A DNA stretch of 64,000 bases, from contig NC_087062.1 in the NCBI RefSeq assembly GCF_963678635.1, positions 67,253,415 through 67,317,414 of the forward strand, read 5' to 3'. The DNA is from Symsagittifera roscoffensis. Its lineage: Eukaryota > Xenacoelomorpha > Acoela > Convolutidae. A model generated the notes under the pieces. It was not told the origin of the DNA, did no database searches, and worked only from the letters and a program-made list of their open reading frames with translations. The translations under genes were made by a program, and so were the position numbers. Positions 55,801 through 64,000 of the stretch are shown piece after piece. Each line of letters starts with the position of its first letter. Positions within the stretch are counted from its first letter, which is position 1.

Positions 55801-58265
55801 ATTAAACGTTGTGTTTTCTTCTATTGATAGCTTCTTGTATAAAAATTTTATTTGGAACTGATAAATCCAAATACATGAGTGAGGACTGCTCTGGTACCAT
55901 AATTGCTTGTTTTGAATGTTATTTGAGACAATTATTAGTTTATTCAAACAAATGTGAATTTTAGAAGAAAAATTATTAAAATAAGGCTTTAAAATAGGGC
56001 CTTTAAGTCTTTCAAAAAAAATAAAATGGGAAATTTTGAGCTTAGATTCTGATAAAAACGATTAAGGCTAAATTTAAAACATTTTTTAAAATTAAATTGA
56101 ACCTTGTAACTTTTTGAAGGTAAAATCAGAATAGGTCTGCGAAAACACTCTAAATCCCAATAACAATTTGCAACTTCATTGATATTAATCTAAATAAAAA
56201 CTAAGGGTTTCCACTTGGTTTCCAAAAAATTTTACAGGCTATTCATATTTTCTATTTATGTTTTGGACAGATCATTTAATTTGTTTCAGTTTCATCGACA
56301 AAATTCTGTGTTCAACGATTTCCTAAAGTGCTTGAATTGACCCAAATTCCTTTCGCGTTTCACCGAAATAATCATAGCTACTTAACAGGCACTCACGGGC
56401 TTCTACAAAAATTCATTTTAACACATTTTCTGCAGTTTCTCGATTAAATTATGGCATACCCGACTCGAAAGGGCTCACAAATAACAGCTTATCACGTTAG
56501 CGAAAGACCTTTGCAAGGAAAATTATTCTAATAGAATCTGAGGGTAGAATTATTGTTTAAAGATTTTTGTATAGGCGCTAGACGTTTATTTATAGAGTTC
56601 GTGGTATCACGTATCTTCTGGTAAATAGTTTACTATCCGTTCGTTCACAAACTTTATAGAAGTTGATAAGCGAATCATGCTGCGTGCTCTTGCCATCAGT
56701 CATTAAAAAAATTTCAGTTACTGTCAATTTGAAAGTTTTTTGTCATTTTTGTTCGAAGCAGGTCAAACAGTAGATTAGTCATCAAGTTGGACAACACAAG
56801 GACAAAAATTAGCAAACACCATCGCCTCTGAATGGTTGCTTTTTACCAAATTGCTTGTGTTTAGAAAAGTTTACCAAACAGCAAAGACCAGAAATTAACA
56901 GCGAACACAGGATGAACCAAAAGTTGAAAAAAAAACTTTTGCGAATAGTTGGAAGATAACCAGCAGCCTGTATGATAGAGGAAAAAAATGAACAGAAAAA
57001 AAAGTCCTTAGTTGAACTAACCTACAGAGTTTTTTCATAACACGTTTTCCTAAATTTTCTCTCATTTCACAAACACTTGGGTTATTGAAGTGATTTTTCT
57101 ACAGTAGGCAGCCAAAAGTCGCCGATTACCGATGCTTTAATTTATTAATTACGAATGTTTTTTGTCACACAAGTTTTCGCGGTATATTAGAATTTTTCTG
57201 CATTTTGTGATGCTCAAGAATCTATAGTACTGACTTAAAATAACCTGACAAAAGCAGCTCAAACAAAATGATCAAACTCTAATTTCTCTCAAATTCGGTC
57301 AATTTTGGACAAAAAATGATGAGTGAAAATTGTTTAGATTTTGCCAGCTTTTCCATGATACAGTTACTTCTACTACACTTCAAACCAAAAGAACACCATC
57401 AAAACAGTTCACTTTTTCGGTTCTAACTATCAGGAAGTAATATTTCGCTTTCAAATAATTAACTTTGGAAAAAAAGATACATAAGTTGACTGTTTGAAAT
57501 CGAAGACGAACTTGCTGAGACTGAGTTGAGTTTGCAGTAAAAAAGAGACGCAAATTCACATAAAGCGGTCATTTTGACCTGATGAAAGCTACATTCTAAA
57601 AAAATGTCAGAAAAGTTTGGAAAAATTAAAAGCCAGCAAATTTGAAAATATCGTAGTCATACAGTTCCCGCTAAGGCTTTCTCAAAACGATGTACATTGG
57701 TTTCCATTTTGCCATACTTAAAAGGTGCCGGATCATGAAAACGAATTTATGACAAAAAATGGGAATATGGCAAAATTAGAAAACTTTGACGGCACAAGAT
57801 AAAGTTTCATCTGCAAAACGAATGTTTAAAACCAGAAAACCATTAGGTAACTACTTTCAATAAAAAGCAATACAGAAGACACAGTACTTCACCATTTTAG
57901 CTCACATTAAAAAAATCACAACTCTGAAACTTAACCTACGTATTGTCGACCGAAGCCGGTTAGCCGAAAAACTATCAGAACAGAAAATTCACAAATCGCT
58001 CGTCAACAAAAAAGTGATTGTTAAAAAGAACAAAATATAGTTCAAAATCCTAAAAAAATTTTGAAACATGTTCAAAAAACGAATTTTTTTTCTTCCGATG
58101 ACAAAAGTGATGAAACTGTTTTCCGTTTTTAATTAAATCGAATCCCAAAAACTGAAAAAACAAGATTTCTATTTTTCGGACAATGAATTCAAACTTTGTG
58201 CTAACTAATCAGATAACGAAAAAAAAAAATCAATACCTAGTTGCTGTGCACAGTCAAGGCTTTTT
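52853..58265. other. AT-rich region without recognised genes
   Basis: Long A/T-rich stretch. It has a poly-C run of 12-13 at 53,268-53,280 and GAAGATCTTCAAGATT-type short palindromic repeats at 53,465-53,530. The open frames are few, short and without motifs. No exon with credible splice borders was recognised, though short exons could have been missed. Confidence 0.4.
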
Positions 58266-58340
58266 CTAAAATCAAATTTCAACTAAAAGACAACCAAGTT
58301 CGATTCCTTGGCCGCTTGGTTGTCTTTGAATTGATTTTAG
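58266..58340. other. 75-nt hairpin-forming inverted repeat
   Basis: Perfect 13-bp stem AAAGACAACCAAG/CTTGGTTGTCTTT (58,286-58,298 and 58,315-58,327) with a 16-nt loop. It extends with a bulge to CTAAAATCAA/TTGATTTTAG at the outer ends. Its size is in the range of a microRNA precursor, but nothing else supports that. Confidence 0.6.
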
Positions 58341-59480
58341 GGAAATCTTTAGATTTTAGGAACTTTCGGCTCAAACTAATTAGATTCTATGACTTACAAA
58401 TTGAAAGTAGGACTGGCGCTTTTCCTCTTCTCTAGTTGTCTTGCACAATTTCTGACCAAGGCTACAAAGGACTAAATTTTAAAATTTTAGAGACCAGTTT
58501 GAAACAGCAAACAGACAATTGGAAAATGTCGTGAAATGGGCACAGAAAAATTACTGACCATTTTTTGGAAACATTTTATCAATTTCCGAAACCAAAAATT
58601 AAATCACGTTGAGACTCGTTAACTTTCAAGAATCTTGTGATTGACATTTTGTCGTTAAACTTAGTCCAATTAGATGACAACAATTTTATTTCTCTGTAAA
58701 AAATAGGGATCAAATTCATTACTGAAATATAGAAGTCGTTCACAATTTTTACAATATTTCCCTTCCTTGAGTACATAGCGCAAATTGCTTTCCTTTTAGC
58801 AAATGAACTTGAATGCAGCTCAAATAAAATGCAAAACTAAATTTAATGCATTAAAAAAATACACTAATCCAAAAAATTTATGAACATATTTTCAGAAATT
58901 TTCCTACCAAAAAATAGCAAAAACTCTATAAGTTTCTGAACCCTGTTCTCCGATTTTTGATAATTTCAAACAAAGGAAAAGCTGAAAACAGTTAGGAAAA
59001 CCGAGAGCGAACAGCTACCCATTTTCATAAAAACACACATTCTATCACAGAGTTGAAGCCGAACTTCGCACCATTTCCGACACGTCTCAAACATAGTTTT
59101 GCAAGCTAGCAGAAAAAAATGAAACCTAAGCCAATAATAGCTCGCAAAAACAAAAAAAAAGCAAAAAATGCACAATTTTGTCTCGAACGATGTCAATTTG
59201 AGGAAAACACAACCTGTAATATATTTTGTCCTCAAATCAACATTCAGTACATTTATCGCACGGCTACTAAGACGACAACACTTAGGTAAACTGCAATTGA
59301 AACAAAAATAAATCATTGTCATGCAAAAGTTTCAAGCCACAAAATTCTGAGAATCTAAGATTTTTTTCATCTGTTTGTTTCCGGAGTGAGATCGTAAAAA
59401 TTGAGCTTCACGTAAAATTGGTCATTAAGCCAAAAAAACATATCTTAAACTTTATCTATACCTATATCAACTATTTCTAT
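58341..59480. other. AT-rich region, one 118-codon chance frame
   Basis: A minus-strand frame at 59,322-58,966 gives a cysteine- and phenylalanine-rich hydrophobic peptide with no known pattern; low-complexity A/T context explains it. No gene is recognised. Confidence 0.35.
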
Positions 59481-59481
59481 A

Positions 59482-59543
59482 TCTACATATCTATCTACCT
59501 ATCTATCTATCTATCTATCTATCTAACTATCTATCTATCTATA
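59482..59543. repeat. (CTAT)n microsatellite
   Basis: Runs of CTAT with a few interruptions (CTAC, CTAA). The edges decay into CTATATCTACAT. Tetranucleotide repeats of this kind are often polymorphic in length. Confidence 0.95.
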
Positions 59544-61230
59544 AATGCACAAAAAACATAGTCAAGTTGGAGAAAGTAAACAAACCTAAAACTGAATTGC
59601 AAAAAAAATTGATCATTTTCGACCGAAAAAAATCTCATGTTTAAGCTTTCTTAAACTTAAGATTTGTTAACCGTTGAAACTTTTTTTTGAGAATATGGAT
59701 CAATAGTGGGCAACCCGCTGGAAAATCAGGGAGCTGGCAAATCAGGGGAACTAGAAGTGATTCACGTTTTTCGAGATTGTTCACGTTTTTCCACTGTTGC
59801 TTTTCGATAGCCGTTTGCGTTGGTTTTAAAGAAGAAACTAAACTTAAAATGAAAACGAAGTCAAACCGCTGAACATTAAAATTAAACTCGAACGAACTTA
59901 GGATATTAAAGTTTTAAAAAAATGATCACGAACATTATAAGAGACAAAAAAATTCGTTTTTACACTTAAAAATTGTTAAATTATGGCCCAAATTATCGAA
60001 TTGATAATTGAGCTTCAAAATTGTCATGAGCTTCTTTCGCTTAAAACTAATTACAACCAATCAGATTCGAGTCTTATGCAATTTCTAAGAAATTGAAGAT
60101 ATCATATTTGGACCGTATAAAAGGTTTCCCACCTATTTAACTTTAAACAACTTAACACCATTAAATTTCACTACCTACGATTTGCAGCCTGAGCAATTTA
60201 AAATCACAGCATTTTAAAACTACATCTATAACTTGACACCGTTTTAATCCAAAACAAAAAAAAACTTACTTCACAAACGACTTCGCTAAACATCAATGAA
60301 TAAAGCGAGAAAAATTTCTGCCATTTACAGCCAGACAATTTCGCGCTAATTAATCGCGTAAACTTTGAGCAGTATTGATCTTGCTAATAATTCGTATAAA
60401 TAAAAAATTGAACCTAAAACAAGAATTTTTAAAGGAAATTCAAAGGGGGCAATTAATTAAAGGTCCTTTGACTGGAAATGGCGTACTTTTCGAGATGTTT
60501 TTAGCATGTAGAAAAATTTTAAACAAGTTTAAACTAATGCCAAAAGGCTAAAAGTGACTCAGTTTTAGAATCATTATCGAATTCAAAACTATATCCAAAT
60601 CACTTCAGTTTTTTTGAATTGTTGACAAATAAACGCAAATCTAAAGAGCTCGCCAGCCCTATTCCCAACCTAGCATCCCGAAAAGGTAGGCAATTGTCCT
60701 AGAACTAAGTGGCTAGTACACGAATTAAGGTCTTGCGTTTAGTACGTTCTCCGGTAGTCTGCAAGGAAACGTCTTTTCTCAGAAAGCTGACAAACATTTA
60801 AGCAGGACTAAAGTTTTCAAATACGAATGAATCAAACAAAAACAAAAGAAAAGTTACACTGGTTTAACACGAACTAGATAATGCTCTGAAACAACGACCT
60901 TTTTCGTCTTCGCAATCGGATATAATGTTTTGGATTTTTTCATTTAAAAATCAGTACATTTTCTTCTTTGAGAACTTACGGCCTTTCGAACTATCAAATT
61001 TTGTTGTACGGATACGTCTTTTTGAAGGCTGCCATTACTTTCCACTTATTAGATTGGGCTCCGCTGAAAACTCAAGCTGCACCCTGCTGGTTCGACGGGG
61101 TGGGTAGGATTAAGAATTCACGATTTGGCGCCAAGCTTCTTATATAAGTAAAGCCGAAGTACAGACACATTTCGTCAATTAATTTTTACATTTTCTAGGT
61201 TCTGAACATTTTCTGTTGCATACATTCTGA
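59544..61230. other. AT-rich region without recognised genes
   Basis: No coding signal or repeat family is recognised. The GC content rises slightly around 60,640-60,790 without an open frame of note. Confidence 0.35.
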
Positions 61231-61234
61231 ACTT

Positions 61235-61312
61235 CCAGGACTAATTTTTTTCGAGCCAGGACTAATTTTTTCCAGGACTAATTTTTTTCGAGCCAGGACT
61301 AATTTTTTTTTT
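61235..61312 (+). repeat. Short tandem repeat of CCAGGACTAATTTTTTTCGAG
   Basis: About four copies of a 15-22 bp unit (CCAGGACTAATTTTTT with or without CGAG). Confidence 0.85.
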
Positions 61313-61719
61313 ACATATAGGGAAAAAGATTGAAAAAACAATTGTGAAAAAATTGAAAAAACAACCCGATAAATGCCCTTCGGGCAATTGTTTTTGGAAA
61401 GAATGAGGAGCAGATTGTTCGAAATCTAGCAATTTTTTGAGCCCGGCAGTTTGGAGCTAAATCAATTAAAGCCTGCAAAATACGATAGTAGGTTTTTTTG
61501 GGGCTGAGAGGGAAGGCGTATATGCAAGCTGTGGCAATACCAGATAAACTAATAAACTTAATTCATAGCTAGAATATTTTGGTACTAAATTTAAGGGTTC
61601 CTTCGGCTGACTCTGAAGATGATTTTTCCAAAACTAAGTAAAACTGGCTCACCACACAAAATGATTCGCTCGTGATCATTTGATGCATTGTCATGCCGGA
61701 TTAAAAAGCTATGAACTTG

Positions 61720-62068
61720 AAGAGCCTCGCAATTTTGCGCAGCCGGAATGGATGGTATATAATGATCCAGATGCTTAAGTATTCACGCAGCCGTTCGAAT
61801 CAGTTTGTCTTTGGTTGCAGGGGCAAACTAAAAGATCTTCTGTTACTGACAAAACCGCATTGGGTTGTTTTTAATGCTTTCTGACGCTTCGGACATCCAA
61901 TTTTCCCGTTTCAATTTTATGACTATGCTCTCCATGCATCTCGAATATTTCGTTGTTTTCTGGAAAGGCAGTTGTATTTTTTCCCTTTAAATTAAACTCG
62001 TAGCCCGATGCTTTACGAATTGGTTTGTTTTTAGGGGAAACTGCGAATTCGAGAGAAGATTTGATCAA
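61720..62068 (-). pseudogene. FLYWCH zinc-finger-like fragment and adjacent segment
   Basis: The minus-strand frame 62,068-61,871 reads LEFAVSPKNKPIRKASGYEF, then NNEIFEMHGEHSHKI. This fits the start (K-x-K-P-x8-GY-x-F) and the end (G-EH-x-H) of a FLYWCH zinc finger, a DNA-binding domain common in MULE-type transposons and in some nuclear proteins. The central YW-x-C...C part is absent, as if about ten residues were deleted. Just downstream (61,850-61,720, in another frame) FAPATKDKLIRTAA then ILKHLDHYIPSIP resembles the LP-x-R-R-x-R.P segment that follows FLYWCH in MULE-associated proteins. Lost residues and stops make it a relic. Confidence 0.42.
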
Positions 62069-62341
62069 AGTTTGATTTTGGTGATTGCGTTTGTTTTTGA
62101 CTTGAGTGCTGCATAAAATGCTATTCAGAAGTTTTTTATTTTTCGGAGATACTACCAGAAATTGATACGAATTAGCACAAGCAAGTTTTTAAGTAATCTT
62201 ATTGGGTTAGTGAAAAATTTAGTTGCGAAAAACAGCCAAAAAACAGTTGGAAAAGAATTACAAAACGCAAGTAAACAAACAAAATACTGACTTAATTTGT
62301 TGAAAAAATCTCATCTTTTGAAATTCAAAAAAAAAATGCCC

Positions 62342-62578
62342 TTAAAGCTCTTTGAAATTCCAGAACAATTTATTATTAACATCTTGGATTGGTGACATAC
62401 TTACATCTAGCTGCTTGCGTATGCGCGCAGCTGTTCGAACCAATTTGTATTTATTTGGGAGGGCAAATTGAGTGGCCAAATCATTTGTTACTAGCAAATC
62501 GGCACTGGCAACTGCGAAAGTCGGTTTGAACCTCTCGCTGAAAACTTTCAAATGGTTGATATTCATTGCTATAGTCAT
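62342..62578 (-). pseudogene. Paralogous segment of the FLYWCH-associated region
   Basis: The minus-strand frame reads SADLLVTNDLATQFALPNKY then KLVRTAARIRKQLDV, related to the broken segment at 61,850-61,720 (KDKLIRTAA), so the same domain occurs twice. Near its end CTAGAT|GTAAGTATG is a good splice donor, so it may be an exon whose next exon is the FLYWCH fragment at 62.0 kb. The ATG at 62,576-62,578 may be the true start. It could be a young host gene in place of a transposon relic. Confidence 0.38.
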
Positions 62579-63226
62579 CGACTCCTATTAAACTACGAAC
62601 TTTTCGATAAGAGTCTTAAGTAAATTAAGAATCATTTTAGCATGTATGAATGAGATGAGCCAAGTTTTTCAAAAGGATGCGTGCGTTAATTGAAGCAGTA
62701 ACTTTGGTGTGATAGGAGCTAAGATAAGAGAGTTTTAACTTATATTTTTGGAGTAGTGAAAAGACGAGGCAGTAAAATGTACGGTGGTAGATCGGCTGGT
62801 ATTAAATTTTAGGGCACCAAGATAAGAGACTCATATCCGATGTTTCGGGTCTAAAAAATCACTTCATTTCAATGTTCGCTCTTAGAAAAAGTGATTTACC
62901 TCCAATTGGTTAAACGGACCCATAGTGAAACTAAGAGAAACCAGAAGTCAAACCGACAAAAATGGATCAAGGAGCATAAAACAACTCACAAAAAAACCTG
63001 CACGAATCAAATAACTGAAAATCATTTTGTTCAGTAATTCAAAACGAAGGTAGTCTAAATTATTTATGACCAACAGTAATTTCTCACATTATAATACAAC
63101 CTTATAATACAACTTAGAATTACGTAAACGATAACAGCTTTCATATATGAAATTTCAAAGAGCAAGCATAAACATCAACAACAGTCAAGAGAATCTGTAC
63201 AATAATGTGCTCACGTATTTATGTTT
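62579..63226. other. Spacer, probable 3' flank of the ABCB-like gene
   Basis: No coding signal. By position it lies downstream of the minus-strand ABC exon and may hold its 3' UTR. Confidence 0.4.
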
Positions 63227-63473
63227 CTAGGTAACATTTGAACTCATGTCAGGCAACAGTTGTAAATTGACTAGTTCACTCAAGTGGCCATGAGGTATGG
63301 CCATCAAGTGGTCATAAGAACCCTGTTCTATTACTTGACCATTGGCGATGACAGCAATAGAGTGGGCATTGCGTATGGTGGCTAATCTGTGCGCTATCTG
63401 TATCACTGTTCGCCCTGGGAGGATTTTTTTCAGAGCGTCCTGAACAAGTTGCTCGCTCTCGCTGTCCAGGGCA
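63227..63473 (-). CDS. ABCB-type half-transporter, last coding exon
   Basis: Carboxy-terminal end of an ABC transporter nucleotide-binding domain, which hydrolyses ATP to drive export. The exon opens after TTTTTTTAG with one base completing a codon, then [17 protein letters not shown] (D-loop and following helix), [20 protein letters not shown] (switch histidine, His-loop), [16 protein letters not shown] and a short tail SSNVT before the stop. The wording of the His-loop and of GQVIEQGS matches ABCB8/ABCB10-type mitochondrial half-transporters best. Walker A, signature and Walker B would be in exons to the right, outside the window. Confidence 0.85.
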
Positions 63474-64000
63474 CTAAAAAAACCGAAGCAATGGATATAT
63501 AAACAATGATGCACCATATGATTAACAATAAACCATAAACATATAGCAGGAAAAACGTTAACCGGCCAGAATGTTCCGACCACGGCAGTTGTTGTCAAAC
63601 AAATATTTTAGAAAAAAATTACCTTTGTTGTTTTTAATAGATATCGAGGAAACTTTCTCGTTACCCTGGAAAACAAAACAAATAAACTTTCATCGACTTT
63701 TGTGATAGGAACATTCTGATATACTTGCACAGCCACCGTATACTTTTGATAACATGACATGATAATCACTTTAAGTTGAGTAAAAAATAGTAAGATCAGA
63801 GAAGCAAGCGCTGTATTTTTTTTTCTAATATTCAACTTGAACTCGGCGCTATTGCTTTGTCCATTTGAAAAACTTATTAGAAAATTGAGCAAAAACAACC
63901 AAAAACCGTGTATAAAAAATGAACATTGTTTAAGATTAAAAAACATGATCTAAATAAGTACAAATTGACTTCCTTCAATCAAATTAGCAGTATTCGAACC
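63474..64000 (-). other. Intron of the ABCB-like gene
   Basis: Sequence upstream of the last exon on the minus strand. A 43-nt stretch at about 63,625-63,667 is bordered by AG and GT but does not encode the expected LLDEATS residues, so no further exon is called. Confidence 0.5.

Noticed and set aside
58966-59322. 118-codon minus-strand cysteine-rich frame as a secreted or membrane protein
   Set aside because: Composition follows the A/T-rich, low-complexity DNA, there is no ordered cysteine pattern, and no splice or promoter support.
61375-61420. Terminator-like hairpin (TGCCCTTCGGGCA followed by TTGTTTTT)
   Set aside because: A bacterial-type terminator has no meaning in this eukaryotic context and the stem is only 5 bp.
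63625-63667. 43-nt microexon of the ABCB-like gene
   Set aside because: It has AG/GT borders, but its residues do not fit the LLLDEATS stretch that must precede the last exon.

Overview
This is nuclear DNA from an invertebrate animal, probably an arthropod. The reasons are its AT-rich composition, spliced host exons with GT-AG borders, BEL/Pao and Ty3/Gypsy LTR retrotransposons, a LINE fragment, a Tc1/mariner-type foldback element, tRNA-derived SINEs, and an A4GALT-like glycosyltransferase of a kind common in arthropods. The species cannot be named from the sequence alone. Most of the window is mobile-element debris and satellite. Only two host genes are recognised, both incomplete.

Layout. 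1-20,245: a head-to-tail array of about 3.4 copies of one Ty3/Gypsy element lying on the minus strand. Unit boundaries, taken at an arbitrary anchor, fall at 5,860, 11,946 and 18,007. All copies are pseudogenes and share the same stop codon in gag. 20,250-23,190: a decayed minus-strand BEL/Pao-like gag-protease remnant. 23,585-27,412: a 3.8-kb minisatellite with a 22-bp unit (plus 32-bp variants) that is open in all three plus-strand frames. Diverged relatives of the same repeat lie inside each Gypsy junction region and at about 27.5, 28.0, 28.5, 37.4 and 38.6-39.0 kb. 28.7-30.1 kb: G/C homopolymers, GATTATAATC-type repeats and a 726-bp foldback element.

31,780-40,265 (+): the 3' part of an A4GALT-like gene, four exons joined by phase-1 introns. 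The large first intron carries a LINE reverse-transcriptase fragment and an unidentified minus-strand coding remnant. 41.3-42.0 kb: hypothetical minus-strand reading frames. 44.2-52.85 kb: a broken BEL/Pao element on the plus strand (gag at 46.67 kb to integrase at 52.45 kb) with a copy of the same tRNA-derived SINE on each side. Two overlapping non-retroviral-looking reading frames lie just upstream of its gag. 52.9-61.2 kb: AT-rich DNA with no recognisable gene, one microsatellite and one strong hairpin. 61.7-62.6 kb: minus-strand FLYWCH-like fragments. 63,227-63,473 (-): the last coding exon of a mitochondrial-type ABCB half-transporter.

The most unusual signal is the link between the Gypsy junctions and the giant minisatellite. 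Short degenerate versions of the repeat, with a recognisable flank, occur at about nine places in both orientations, and one has expanded to roughly 160 units. This suggests a dispersed, tandem-repeat-bearing element that seeds satellite arrays. Coding frames noted here are for description only; none of the retroelements appears intact.
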